64,000 bases of DNA from Paenibacillus sp. VTT E-133291 (GCF_002264395.1 NZ_NFVA01000024.1:1-64000), one strand, 5' to 3'; counted from the first letter of the stretch, positions 15,934-26,287 are shown. The notes: generated by a model not told the origin, from the letters alone. Made by a program: numbers and translations.

Positions 15934-18900
15934 TCATAAAATACTTTCTCTTAATAAATATCCATGTATAGAACCTCGTTCAATCATGAATTCAAGAATC
16001 GGAATAATCTTGTTTTTCAATCTTATTTCTTGTTTGATTTTCTGTCTATTAATGAAGATATATTTTCTCAAGAACATTTCCAAATAGTATAAGGTATTAG
16101 ATTCTAAATCATCAAGATTTAAAGACTTGTTATTCGCTACAATTGTATGAAGCCACTCAATACCTTCATCTTTAAAATTGCTTCCGATTGTATTCAAAAC
16201 TTTTACAATAGAGTACATTACAGATGGGATATTCCCAATTTCTTTAGAGGCGCTAGTGTAGAGAGTCAAATTTTCCTTTTTTAAGCTACGCCATTCTTCA
16301 ATTCCTTCACGCCACCAACGCCATGCAAACAAGTAATTTATTATGATTTCTTTTAAATGATAGGCACTTGGATTTGAACATAGTTCTCTTATTTTAGGGT
16401 AAATATTATTCCATACATGCCAAAACTGTTCATAATTATTCAAGTAATCTTCCGCACTTACTAATGCTTCAATGAATGAAGCTGTTTCTTCTGTTGAAGA
16501 AAACGAATCAACAAATGGTTTTAGAAACACATCAATTTCACTTTTTTCTCTTAGTAAAATGAAATAAGCAAATCTTTTGAAAATATGTCTGCGTAACAAG
16601 TAAATGTTAGAGTCGTCTCCCGAATCATCTTTGTAACTTCTTCTGTCTTTAAATAACTGTGCAGCTAATAAAGGTAATGTTTCCGTATAAATGTCTAAGT
16701 GAATTTTATCTTTCGTCTCAGAGGGAATTAACTGAAGTACTATTTCCAAGTCATGAATATCAAGTAAGGCAATATTATTTATATCAAATAATATATTTTC
16801 AAAAGTGAAATCTTCATCTATTTTGCCTAATCTTTCAAAAATTGAACTTTTAGAAATTCGCCCCCAACCTTTTTCTTTCCTTATTTCAGTAATAATATTT
16901 TTATAGATAGGTTTGATTTTTATATAACCAAACAAAATTGATTGTGCAACATTTGTACTATTTTCCCATAATTTTGATTTGTGAATTGCTTCAATAACGT
17001 AGTCACATATTCTCTTGTAATTCCCAATTGACGTTTCATCTAAAAGTGCCAAAACCATTATCGAAATATAATCTTCTGTTTCTTCTGGATTTTCAAATAC
17101 TAATGCTGGAATTGCATGAACAGCTGCTTCAACTCCTTCACTTATTTGATAACCATAATCATCTGCAAAAAGATAAGATATTGTTGCAAGAACCGTTTCT
17201 TTACAATAAGCTTTATCTTCTTTTGATAGTTTGTCTTTGTGCTCAAGTAATAATTTGGAACACGAAAACGCAGGTATAGAATAATCAAGCATACCTACAT
17301 TTCGTCCCGCTTTCAGTTCTTCAACAAGTTGTTTTGTTTCGGATAAAGCTAACAGCGGATTGTCGTCATATTCCTCTTGTTTTGTGTTTTTAGTTTGATT
17401 TGTTGTACCAATCAAAAAATCTGCCCACACTCTTAGCGAAGAATATTTAAAAACATCTTGATAGTGATTTAAGGTTTCTTCACTTTCCTTTTCAAGCTCA
17501 TCAGGAAGCTCCTTGGGACTAAATTCTACTAGAAAATGGTTGTCGTCGTGTTTTGATATTTTTGGTATTAAATTCCTTCTGTCCATCCTTGCTAACAAAA
17601 TTCCATAAGATTTACTTGTTGAGGCGCTTGATTTATGTTGGTCAATTATCTCATACAATTTTTTGATAAATTCAGTGTTTTGCTCTTCTATAAAATCTTT
17701 TACACCAAAAAGCTGATAATTCAAAAACAATGACTCTAAATTTGAGTTTCTATGTTTATCTTCGCAAGTGTTCAATCTTTCATCTGTGTATAAAATATCT
17801 TTGATTTTATCCATTCCATATCCTATTGAATACAGCGATTTTGTTTGAAATTCATTTGTGGACCTGAATGTATCCATATGAAATAATTCTATTGTTTTGA
17901 ATAAAATCAAAGCAACATCATAGAACTTATCAGGTTTTGCAAGCAAAATACTACAAACTATAGAAGTAAGAGAAGCTGATTTGGATCGTTTCAGAATTAG
18001 TAGAAGAATATCCTGAATTATTTCAGAATTTAGGATTTGAGAAAAATCCAGAAGAGTTTTTTCTAATGCCATATGTATTGACTGCAATACGTTTGGCACA
18101 CTAGGGCTTCCGTTTCCACGATACATATTCCATATAGCACCACTCAAATATTGTGTTACTTCCCTTTCATTAATGTGTAATGTAACTCCTACGACATCTT
18201 CTTTTCCATAATCAGATTTACTATAAGATTCAACAGCCCTATTCGTAAAATCTATAATAAAATCAAGCGTTTTATAGAATTCAATTTGTAATAACCATTT
18301 TATTGGTGTTTGATTAGCACTTGAAGGAAAATATTTAAATTCGTGTTTTCCTGATAGACCATATCTACTTTCCATTGTGTCTCTATCATATCCAAACCTA
18401 AATCTGTCTTGCTTTTCCGGCTGTTTTTGCCAAAACAAATCACACAATTGAATAACGGATAGCGGAAGCGTTTTAATTAATTCGGTAGCTATGTATGGTT
18501 TCTCTAGAATTTTTGAGCAAAGTTCTTCGTATGGATCTCTGTGTTCAGTCCATTTATTAAATACTACCTTGTCAAATATATCTTTAAGTTCTGATTTTAG
18601 TTCATTGGCTGCATTGAAAACCACTTTCATTAAATTTTCTTCTTTTTCTTCTTGTATATAGAAGTTTTCTTCAGTTTCAGTTTTTTGAATTACGCTCAAT
18701 GCTAATAAGCCTGCGTATCTTGTTGTTTTTCCTGTTTTGTTAAAATCGCACCAATCGGTTAAAACCGGTAAAATAAGTTTTAAATTGTTATCAAAAAACT
18801 CAGATTTATGTTTGTAAATAAGGGTAATTACTTCTTCCCAACCTTTACCTTTAGGTTTTATAATTTCAATATTTTGAATCGCTGAGATATCAGTGCAAGC

Positions 18901-20628
18901 AATTCTTAGTAGAAACAAAATTCTTTTTAGTATTTTAAAATCGTCAGCAATTATTTCCTTTTCTAAAGTGTTGAAAAATATCTCTGAATAATCAGACAAT
19001 AAAACAGAAACTAAAATTTCATCTTTCCAAAATTGTGTTATTTCAACGTTTGTGAATGCGCCTTGAATAAAACTTTCTATTTCTTTACTGTTTTCAGATA
19101 AATGGTCTGATAACCAAAATCTAAATGCTCTGCGAATTGGCAATGAAATTCCTAAGTCATCAAAAAATTCTTTTGTGTTTGTATAATTCGAAAAACTGCG
19201 GGAAACTATTTTGTCCAACGCCCATTCTTCATAAATATCATGAGTAATAAAATATCCGTAATGTGTGTCGTCATATCCAAGTATTTCGTCTTGCTTTAAT
19301 TGAAACAATGCTGATTGTGGCAAATCATCTGCATTGATATAAAATCGTCCCGTTTCACATCTTTGTTTGGCAATGCTGATAATACAGCGTTCTCTTTCAA
19401 GATGAAGGTTGTCTTTTTGAACAATATCTTGAATTCTTTTTTTCCAAAGTAAGTCAATAAACCCATTATAGTTTCCTTGTTTGTCAATGTTTGAATATTG
19501 TTGAGCATACTCTCTTAGATAAAACAAGTTTCTAAGTCGTTCTAAGAATTTTTGATTATCAGGAAGTGAGAATTCGTATTCATCTGCTATTGATTGCAAT
19601 TCACTAACACTAATCAAAGAAACGTTATTCACATCAAAAGGCAACTGATAACTCTCCTTGATGTGAAAAATCAAATCATTAAGATAAGCGTAGCGTGTTG
19701 TAAAGATTATACTCCAAGCATTCTCTTTTAACTTTTGTATTAGAGTAGTGAGAATGTCATTGTTAGAAATCTCTGCAAGTTTTTCTGCGGAATCAATTAC
19801 AAATATTTTAAGTGGTTCATCTTTGTAAGCATTGAGAAACTGTGCAAAAGTAAATTTGTGGTCAATGTGAAATATGTCGTTGATATGATTTACATTCAGT
19901 TCATTTGCTTTAAACACAGAAATCGGCATTTTATTACAATAAGAATTATAGAACTCTTTGAAAATTGCGGTTTTACCGCAACCGCCTTCACCTGAAATAA
20001 TTATGTTTTTTTTCTTTTCACAAGTGGTAGCTAGTTCTTTAACCACAGAACTTCGGTCAATTTTAATCCGTTTATCTCCAAATGATATTTCTGTTTGAAT
20101 TGCTTGTAAAATATTCTCGTTGTGTTTAGAAATTTCATCAAGCAAATCTCCTTCGTTCGGTTCAAGACTAAAAAAAATATCATTGATGTATTTGTTCTCA
20201 GGCAAAGACAATTGTAGTTCAAAATGACTTGGAACTCGCCATTGGATGTTAATTCCTTCTGTCTTAGCTGCTTTCTCAATGTCTAATTGGTATTGAGGCT
20301 TCTTCTTACTTTTATTGGTGCTTTCGGAAAGTTCTTTATTGATGTATAAATGTAATTCATCTAATTGTTTGTTTTTGGTTTTGGCTTTCTTGATCGAATC
20401 AATAATGTCGTCTTTGTTGTCAGCGATTGCTGTTGTATAATATTTAGATTGAAAACCATAATATTTGCCGCCTTTTTCGATTGGCTCTGTCTCAATTCCT
20501 GTTTGGTTTTTATAGCGAAATAATCCAATTCGGTTATTAAACTCAGCACAGAAAAGCAAATAAGACATTTGTTCAAATGCCCATGTCTCCTGATTGTCGT
20601 ATTTCACACCGAAAATTTTCCAACTCAT
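15934..20628 (-). CDS. Large nuclease-NTPase-helical repeat protein, putative defence protein (Avs/STAND-like layout)
   Basis: This 1,564-residue protein has three parts. Residues 1-130 look like a PD-(D/E)xK nuclease: AFEQMSYLLFCAEFN, GIETEPIEKGGKYYGFQSKYY, with Glu near 46 and Gln-Ser-Lys at 60-62. Residues 190-480 are a P-loop NTPase, with Walker A GEGGCGKT at 213-220, Walker B IFVIDSAEKL around 275-284 and sensor-like SIIFTTRY. The remaining 1,000 residues are helical with no recognised motif, a probable HEAT/TPR-like sensing scaffold. That order matches Avs-type STAND defence proteins, but family membership is inference. Base composition is very AT-rich compared with flanking host genes. 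It stands alone at the left end of the transposon cargo. ATG with AAGGA nine bases upstream. Confidence 0.72.
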   Translation of the reverse strand: MSWKIFGVKYDNQETWAFEQMSYLLFCAEFNNRIGLFRYKNQTGIETEPIEKGGKYYGFQSKYYTTAIADNKDDIIDSIKKAKTKNKQLDELHLYINKELSESTNKSKKKPQYQLDIEKAAKTEGINIQWRVPSHFELQLSLPENKYINDIFFSLEPNEGDLLDEISKHNENILQAIQTEISFGDKRIKIDRSSVVKELATTCEKKKNIIISGEGGCGKTAIFKEFYNSYCNKMPISVFKANELNVNHINDIFHIDHKFTFAQFLNAYKDEPLKIFVIDSAEKLAEISNNDILTTLIQKLKENAWSIIFTTRYAYLNDLIFHIKESYQLPFDVNNVSLISVSELQSIADEYEFSLPDNQKFLERLRNLFYLREYAQQYSNIDKQGNYNGFIDLLWKKRIQDIVQKDNLHLERERCIISIAKQRCETGRFYINADDLPQSALFQLKQDEILGYDDTHYGYFITHDIYEEWALDKIVSRSFSNYTNTKEFFDDLGISLPIRRAFRFWLSDHLSENSKEIESFIQGAFTNVEITQFWKDEILVSVLLSDYSEIFFNTLEKEIIADDFKILKRILFLLRIACTDISAIQNIEIIKPKGKGWEEVITLIYKHKSEFFDNNLKLILPVLTDWCDFNKTGKTTRYAGLLALSVIQKTETEENFYIQEEKEENLMKVVFNAANELKSELKDIFDKVVFNKWTEHRDPYEELCSKILEKPYIATELIKTLPLSVIQLCDLFWQKQPEKQDRFRFGYDRDTMESRYGLSGKHEFKYFPSSANQTPIKWLLQIEFYKTLDFIIDFTNRAVESYSKSDYGKEDVVGVTLHINEREVTQYLSGAIWNMYRGNGSPSVPNVLQSIHMALEKTLLDFSQILNSEIIQDILLLILKRSKSASLTSIVCSILLAKPDKFYDVALILFKTIELFHMDTFRSTNEFQTKSLYSIGYGMDKIKDILYTDERLNTCEDKHRNSNLESLFLNYQLFGVKDFIEEQNTEFIKKLYEIIDQHKSSASTSKSYGILLARMDRRNLIPKISKHDDNHFLVEFSPKELPDELEKESEETLNHYQDVFKYSSLRVWADFLIGTTNQTKNTKQEEYDDNPLLALSETKQLVEELKAGRNVGMLDYSIPAFSCSKLLLEHKDKLSKEDKAYCKETVLATISYLFADDYGYQISEGVEAAVHAIPALVFENPEETEDYISIMVLALLDETSIGNYKRICDYVIEAIHKSKLWENSTNVAQSILFGYIKIKPIYKNIITEIRKEKGWGRISKSSIFERLGKIDEDFTFENILFDINNIALLDIHDLEIVLQLIPSETKDKIHLDIYTETLPLLAAQLFKDRRSYKDDSGDDSNIYLLRRHIFKRFAYFILLREKSEIDVFLKPFVDSFSSTEETASFIEALVSAEDYLNNYEQFWHVWNNIYPKIRELCSNPSAYHLKEIIINYLFAWRWWREGIEEWRSLKKENLTLYTSASKEIGNIPSVMYSIVKVLNTIGSNFKDEGIEWLHTIVANNKSLNLDDLESNTLYYLEMFLRKYIFINRQKIKQEIRLKNKIIPILEFMIERGSIHGYLLRESIL

Positions 20629-20844
20629 TTATCTGCATCCTTCCTTGTATGTTATAGCCCGCCAGAGAAGGCGAGCACCTTTGGGAGGGGATTAGGAATT
20701 CTTCTATTAACACTCAATATACATCTCACTGTCTTGGCGCTCTGCCTTTCAACATTGTTCCATTCACGATGTCGATCCTCTTGATAGCTCTTATGGGTTG
20801 ACATTATTCAATTCTGATGGCTGCTTGAGACTCATCTTGATATA

Positions 20845-21591
20845 TTAATTCAAATCGCCGAATATGGCATCAGTAAGAAATGCAAGTTTAGTTTTAGCTG
20901 TCTCTACTTCAGTCTCTGTCATACCATTTAATATAACAAAAACTTTAGTCCCTTCATAAAAGGTCATTCCTAATGTTTGACATTTGAATCCATCAACTTC
21001 GCTAAATTGGTATGTAAAAATATCAGGATTATTCCCTTTTAAGTCTGACTTCCAGTGCCTTTGTTCTGACTCTAAAAGATTGGATGACCGTTTGTTGAAT
21101 TCTGTTCCGTTTGGATCATCAGCATGATCAAATAATGTTGATACCACCATGCAATTACCTTTAAAAACATCATTATATTCATAGAAATATAAAGCTCTTG
21201 CAATAGCCTCAAATGAATGCCTTAATTTAAGAGTATCAACTGTAATCCAAAGAACCGGAAATTCTTTCTTCTTCAGTTTTAAAACTGCTTTTTTATCTAT
21301 CTGAATTATTTTTGGATTACGTAATCTACTACGGCTGACTTTCGTTGCTGTATGCACATAGGCTACAAAGTTATTACCTACTTTACCACTTAAATTGGCC
21401 ATCAAGTATTCATCTAAATTAGACTTATTCAAATTATGTTCATCACAAGAAGGAACTGTAATCAAGTTATTTCTATAGGTTTTATTTAAAATATCTTTCA
21501 CGTCTTTCTCTTCGGGAAAAAGGCATTTCGGTGGAACATGCTCCATTGAATTAGCTTTATTACCGCACCAGTAACATCTTTCATTATCCAT
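20845..21591 (-). CDS. HNH-nuclease-like protein in transposon cargo
   Basis: The protein has 248 residues. The N-terminus holds a zinc-HNH-like pattern: CYWCG at 6-10, MEHVPPKCLFP at 16-26 and VPSCDEHNLNKSNLDEYL at 46-63. This is Cys-x2-Cys, Glu-His, then Cys-x2-His-Asn, as in HNH endonucleases. The C-terminal 170 residues, including KVFVILNGMTETEVETAK, are unfamiliar and may be a sensing or partner domain. It lies between the large NTPase and a membrane-protein gene on the same strand, with 216 bp upstream of the NTPase gene that show no ORF. A nuclease role in defence is plausible but unproven. Confidence 0.65.
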   Translation of the reverse strand: MDNERCYWCGNKANSMEHVPPKCLFPEEKDVKDILNKTYRNNLITVPSCDEHNLNKSNLDEYLMANLSGKVGNNFVAYVHTATKVSRSRLRNPKIIQIDKKAVLKLKKKEFPVLWITVDTLKLRHSFEAIARALYFYEYNDVFKGNCMVVSTLFDHADDPNGTEFNKRSSNLLESEQRHWKSDLKGNNPDIFTYQFSEVDGFKCQTLGMTFYEGTKVFVILNGMTETEVETAKTKLAFLTDAIFGDLN

Positions 21592-21998
21592 AATTATCTA
21601 TTATCTCTCCATTAAACATATGATTTTTGTATTGTTCTTAGTCAGTTTTGTATTCATGAACCTGAGAGGCTTAAGGCGCATCAGTAACGGGCTCACAGAT
21701 GTTATTCGCATAAATCAATTTCAACTTTCAGCAGCACTTCCAACTTATAGCGGATGGATCGTCCCGCACTTAGTGGCTGTAAACAGTAGACCAGGAACCA
21801 TAAGATTCCGGTAGAACCCGTCACGGTGCCCTGTTCATGCGACCCAAAGCATCGCGTTTAGTATTTCCCCGACCTGACGGCAAAATTTGAGTTTCATAAG
21901 TATGTTCTTAAACCAACAAAGCTATATGTATACTAAGTGTTAAGGGCAGGAATACACCACTTGAAAATAAGGCATAACACTCTGTTGGTAAAGAAAAA
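21592..21998. other. Non-coding gap inside the transposon cargo
   Basis: About 400 bp lies between the HNH-like gene and the membrane-protein gene. Only a short plus-strand frame (21620-21814) without a ribosome site is open, and it does not look coding. It must contain the promoter of the HNH-like gene. Confidence 0.4.
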
Positions 21999-22865
21999 TC
22001 AGGAAATATTAACCTTAGACTTATCGTCTTCAATCGCTTGTTCTAGTTCATTGTAAATAGGGAAGTTATCGGCATACTTTTTCATGAACCACTTCATTGT
22101 CTTCTCGTCTTTCTTGACAATCCAAACGTTCTCTATACGGTATCCAATAAATGCTTTGTTTAAGAACGCTGCAAATATCCAAATCAAAAAGAATAATAAA
22201 GAAAATGAGTAGATGTACGCCTGATATGGAACCAATAACGCCGGATAGTCATTGGAAAACATGAATTTTCTTTCTATTTGCTCAGTTAAAGTTAATAAGC
22301 AAAGGCCTCCACCTATCATTGTAAATCCCGTTACTGATACATAACCTATACGAAATGTCTCACATAGCAGTCTTAATATAGGGTTCAAGCGATCCATTCT
22401 ATATTTCCAATCATAATGTTTAAACAAAAGAACTCTGTATTCTTTGATCTTAATTGAAAAAGATTCTTGCAAAGCTAAAAATGAACTCCATAAAAAATTA
22501 TGATTCTCATGGGTAGGATTGCTTTTGTAAATCATGTATGAGCTTTTTAATGCCTTAGTTTGAGCAATAATTTGCTTATTCGATTCAAGAAATATTGGCG
22601 AGGAAGTTCCACCAAGCTTTTTAATAAACAATTCAAGCGATCTCATCTGGGACGCTGGATGCTTTTGCTCAAATATAGATTCCATTTCAGAAAATAATGG
22701 CCCACACACATCTTTTAAATTCATCTCTGTTTTAGCGAGAAAAATATCATGTAATTTCTGAGAACGATTTAATAAATACGTTATGAACCAACCTATAACA
22801 ACTACGATCGCTGATACTAAAGGGATCAGATCTTTCAAAGTATAATCATCAAATAATTCACTCAT
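21999..22865 (-). CDS. Membrane protein of unknown function in transposon cargo
   Basis: The protein has 288 residues, starting at ATG after GGGGAGATATGC. One N-terminal membrane helix (LIPLVSAIVVVIGWFITYLL) precedes a cytoplasmic, helical middle region of about 150 residues. Two further helices follow (VTGFTMIGGGLCLLTL and YIYSFSLLFFLIWIFAAFL), then a charged C-terminal tail. I do not recognise the family. Its place between an HNH-like gene and the helicase module suggests a membrane partner or effector of a defence system, which is only positional evidence. Confidence 0.6.
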   Translation of the reverse strand: MSELFDDYTLKDLIPLVSAIVVVIGWFITYLLNRSQKLHDIFLAKTEMNLKDVCGPLFSEMESIFEQKHPASQMRSLELFIKKLGGTSSPIFLESNKQIIAQTKALKSSYMIYKSNPTHENHNFLWSSFLALQESFSIKIKEYRVLLFKHYDWKYRMDRLNPILRLLCETFRIGYVSVTGFTMIGGGLCLLTLTEQIERKFMFSNDYPALLVPYQAYIYSFSLLFFLIWIFAAFLNKAFIGYRIENVWIVKKDEKTMKWFMKKYADNFPIYNELEQAIEDDKSKVNIS

Positions 22866-23084
22866 GCATATCTCCCCTGCTCTTTATTAAGTTCTGCCTT
22901 CCTTATAAACTAATCTTTTATATATTATCTAATCATTCATAATTGCCTGGGTAACGACATGGTGAGTGTTTATGCTTATTAAGCATGAGTGACCCTTTTT
23001 CTGTAACAACTTTATTTTCGTAAAATACCACTCCTCCATCTATCAAAATTTGATATTGTTAACAGCAGTATATTATTTCAATTA

Positions 23085-25742
23085 TTAGTTCCCATCTTTG
23101 TTTTGGTTGTACAGCATATGTAAATGTACTCGACCATATATGGTTTTGTGTTTATTGATAAATTCCAACTTTTCTACACTATCGAATCCCTTTCTAACTG
23201 CTGAGGAAAGGCTGTTCATCAAGCTTTTTTCAAGGTCTTCTTGTAGTGAAAAAAGATCGAGTTCCTCCACCATTCGAGAGACTACCATCATAATAAAAGA
23301 GAGCCCTCTCGGAATAAACGTAGATACCAATTCGCGAGCACGCGGACAAATTCTTGCAGTATTGGTGGCACCGTCTGGGTCACCACCTAACATCTGTTCA
23401 ATTTCATTTAGTGGTCTGCCACTGATCCAACCTTTTATGCCAGGAAGAAGGTTAGACAGCGTAGTCTCGTCCAATGGATAACTGGATGGTTTACCTGCAG
23501 CTTTAAGTACGGACCTATAAACATCTTGAAGCAAATAAAACCTAGATTTCTCGTCTTCGATAAGCCATTCAATGGTCCAGTTAACCCAGCCGTTAATCGT
23601 GGTTTGTAGATGACCTGCATTAGCTAGCAATCTAAATCTCAATCGTTCCAAGAGATCTATTGGTATACCGCTCTGAGATGCAAGCTTAATTTCAATTATA
23701 TCAGTCTTGTTCTCAAGTAATGTGTTTGCTTCATCCCACAGTTTCTCAACTTTTTGTTTATAATTTTCTTCACTACCCATATTCTTCGCTAAAAATGCAC
23801 CGAATGATCGTGATATAAAGTCTTCTGATAATGTCTCATCCGCTTCTGCTTTTAGAGCGGCGAGACGATTTATAGTATATTGGACTTCACGATCTTCCAG
23901 ACTTCCTTCAGAAACACGTTCAAGAACCACTTCTAGTGGATCACCAATGGTCACACATCGGTCATCTTCAGGCAGTACCGACAATAGTTTTTTTTTCAAT
24001 TCCTCTGTAGGGGGATATCCTTGATTAAACGTGACAATAGGCTCTGGAATTAGTATAACAACACCGTTTGCAAGGTGACCTGCTCGCCCGGCTCTGGCTG
24101 CTGCATTTAAAAGCTCATGGGCCTCCAATTCTTCTCGTTCCTGGTCCTCACCGGTGCGTTTGTCACCCGCAAGCACAGCAAGATGAGCAGGAAGATTTAA
24201 TCCCTGTGCTAGTGTTGGTGTTGCAACAATGACTCTGGCTCCGTCGCTTCTTCGAAAAAGTCTCTCTGATAGCATTCGTTCCAATCGTAGCATAGATGCA
24301 TTGTGTGGTACGGCAACAAAATTGGAGCTACCAAAGATCGAGTGTTTCGAATGACCCAATTCTAGCACCAAACTTTTCCACAATTCATTTTCAGAATTAT
24401 TTAAATCGACTGTTCCCCCAAGGTTATTAATTATATTCCGTGCAGTAATCACTGCATCATCCTTAGTGTTGACGAAAATAATTGTTTTAAGATTAGCTCC
24501 ATCCGCTCTTATGGCTATTTGAGATGCAATGATATTTGCATTAGGACTTATTCCTATCCCTCCAAATCTAGTTAGCTTACCGGCAAGTGTTACAGGTTCA
24601 TCCATAATTTTTGTAAAAGCAATTGAATTAGTAGGTAGCCAGTTATGCTGTAAACCCCATACTACATGAGGAAATGCTGTAAGCTCTCGTTTAGCTGACG
24701 CCCGCAAAGTAGTAGCATGTTTGCCCTTCTGTTTATTAAGATCACGTTGTGTCCTAATAGCTCGCCTTTTAGCCGAATTGATCTCATCTTCGTTATAAAC
24801 AACCACCCCGCGGGCCTGACGGCTTGGCTTCCATAAAAGTTCAACAGCATTACATGGACGACCAGATAGATCAGCGATCCAATTCGCAAATTGCTTACCA
24901 TTTTTAAGCATGGCCGATAAAAATAACAAATCTGCTTCCGGAGAAGCAGTACAAAATGCTAAGAGACATAACATACCATCTAACGAGCGCCTGATTTTAC
25001 CCGACTGTGGGCTTAGGATATGACATTCATCAAACACCAATAATCCAACATTTTCAAAGGATGAAGGGGTAAACGATAGCATTGCAAGGCATCGTTCTGG
25101 AGTCATGACCTCAATATCCTGAAGTTGAGCACCCTCCATAATTAGAGAATCGAAGTCGCTCGATACATCCAGTCCAAATTGTTCCTTTGGAAAAATGGAT
25201 TGTAAATCCTCGGTAAGTTGCTCAACAAGTGCATGAGTAGGCACTAAAAATATAACTTTTTTTCCTCGAGAAAGTGTTCCAGCAATTTTCAATACACTAA
25301 CTGTTGTTTTACCAGCACCTGTTGGAAGAACCAGGACCGCAGATTGGCCGGTTTGATAAAACTGATTCTTAATCGCTTCTCGATGATTTGGCCAAAGGAA
25401 GGGCATTTCATTCGCACGGAAGCGCAACCACCTTATCCAAAAATCATCATCCGAACCATCAGGTGGAGGGAGTTTGGTCAGGGCTGCTTGTTCAATTGCA
25501 TTAGCTGAAGAAAGCAGTAATGAAGCCAAGTGAGCAGGACCTGGATAAGCCGTGCTTAATTGAACCTCTCTAAGCTGAGATTTCTTGTAAGATAATTCGA
25601 TTACATGGGCAAAAGCCTCTTGAGCGCTCGAATACTTACCTGATACCGTCTTAGGAATGGGCATAGACATCATATGAGCGGCAAGAAGCTCAATACCTTC
25701 CACAAGCACTGCAGTTAAAGAACAAAGTGCACGCTCTTGCAT
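23085..25742 (-). CDS. DEAD/DEAH superfamily-2 helicase of the three-gene defence-like module
   Basis: The protein has 885 residues from the ATG at 25742. Walker A is LPTGAGKTT at about 139-147; motif II is LVFDECH at about 235-241; FLSAMLKNG is motif III; VIVATPTLAQGLNLP and LNAAARAGRAGH are motifs V-VI. The layout is Ski2/HamB-like with a helical C-terminal half. The frame stays open and coding-like upstream of this ATG to 25877 (reading EHIKDLTTGKLNDILIRATK) with no usual start codon, and overlaps the end of the preceding gene by 55 bp. A CCCAAAC slippery site and hairpin lie there, so part or all of the helicase may be made by -1 frameshifting as a fusion of about 1,067 residues. Confidence 0.85.
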   Translation of the reverse strand: MQERALCSLTAVLVEGIELLAAHMMSMPIPKTVSGKYSSAQEAFAHVIELSYKKSQLREVQLSTAYPGPAHLASLLLSSANAIEQAALTKLPPPDGSDDDFWIRWLRFRANEMPFLWPNHREAIKNQFYQTGQSAVLVLPTGAGKTTVSVLKIAGTLSRGKKVIFLVPTHALVEQLTEDLQSIFPKEQFGLDVSSDFDSLIMEGAQLQDIEVMTPERCLAMLSFTPSSFENVGLLVFDECHILSPQSGKIRRSLDGMLCLLAFCTASPEADLLFLSAMLKNGKQFANWIADLSGRPCNAVELLWKPSRQARGVVVYNEDEINSAKRRAIRTQRDLNKQKGKHATTLRASAKRELTAFPHVVWGLQHNWLPTNSIAFTKIMDEPVTLAGKLTRFGGIGISPNANIIASQIAIRADGANLKTIIFVNTKDDAVITARNIINNLGGTVDLNNSENELWKSLVLELGHSKHSIFGSSNFVAVPHNASMLRLERMLSERLFRRSDGARVIVATPTLAQGLNLPAHLAVLAGDKRTGEDQEREELEAHELLNAAARAGRAGHLANGVVILIPEPIVTFNQGYPPTEELKKKLLSVLPEDDRCVTIGDPLEVVLERVSEGSLEDREVQYTINRLAALKAEADETLSEDFISRSFGAFLAKNMGSEENYKQKVEKLWDEANTLLENKTDIIEIKLASQSGIPIDLLERLRFRLLANAGHLQTTINGWVNWTIEWLIEDEKSRFYLLQDVYRSVLKAAGKPSSYPLDETTLSNLLPGIKGWISGRPLNEIEQMLGGDPDGATNTARICPRARELVSTFIPRGLSFIMMVVSRMVEELDLFSLQEDLEKSLMNSLSSAVRKGFDSVEKLEFINKHKTIYGRVHLHMLYNQNKDGN

Positions 25743-25822
25743 CGTTCTGCTTTTAGGATTTACATCTCGCCACTTAGTTGCTCGTATTAAAATGTCATTT
25801 AGTTTGCCTGTGGTGAGATCTT

Positions 25823-26287
25823 TTATATGTTCGCCCAGAACTCTGATTTCTTGGGGACCTCTCGGTTTGGGATAAAACTAACAGCTTCAAATGCGTCAGC
25901 GTATTGTTCTGCCGCAAGGAACAAAATAGCTGCTGCAGTAGAAGGATCTAAACTATCACGGTCGATCGGAGAAAACCTTTCCTCACTTGATACACTCACC
26001 CGACCTCGCGAAATAATGAGCCTTGCTGTTCCTGCAACAAAAGCAGCTGCTTTCCTAAGCGTAGGGTTCACTTCAATGGATGCAACCGTTTCATAAACAT
26101 CTGCTATACGATCCAAGGGCCATTGCTCATCCGGTTCTTTCATCAAAAAAATTCCATCTGCACTCTTTAACCGGGTAGAGACGAGTTCCGCATAATGGCG
26201 GGTCAATAATGATGGAAGAGTATGGGCATCCAAGTCGGGAAGACTAGGTGCCTCGCTCAGTAACATTGAAGTTCGTGCATCAAACAT
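25823..26287 (-). CDS. Small middle protein of the nuclease-helicase module
   Basis: The protein has 154 residues, starting MFDARTSMLL at 26287, seven bases after GGGGAG and overlapping the stop of the nuclease gene by 8 bp. It is mostly helical (SLLTRHYAELVSTRLKSADG, PTLRKAAAFVAGTARLII, STAAAILFLAAEQYADAFEA) with no catalytic motif. The last 55 bp overlap the open frame of the helicase gene in the -1 frame. It may be an independent small subunit or the N-terminal domain of the helicase joined by frameshifting. In either case it is transcribed and coupled with its neighbours. Confidence 0.75.
   Translation of the reverse strand: MFDARTSMLLSEAPSLPDLDAHTLPSLLTRHYAELVSTRLKSADGIFLMKEPDEQWPLDRIADVYETVASIEVNPTLRKAAAFVAGTARLIISRGRVSVSSEERFSPIDRDSLDPSTAAAILFLAAEQYADAFEAVSFIPNREVPKKSEFWANI
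25834..25871 (-). other. Candidate programmed -1 frameshift signal
   Basis: The heptamer C CCA AAC (25865-25871) is in the codon register of the 154-residue gene, fits the X XXY YYZ rule, and slips into the helicase frame. A 9-nt spacer is followed by a hairpin (25834-25855: CCCA-A-GAA pairs with TTCTGGG, one bulged A). The helicase frame is closed by TAG at 25878-25880, so the heptamer sits at the very beginning of the 55-bp window where both frames are open. Confidence 0.5.
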
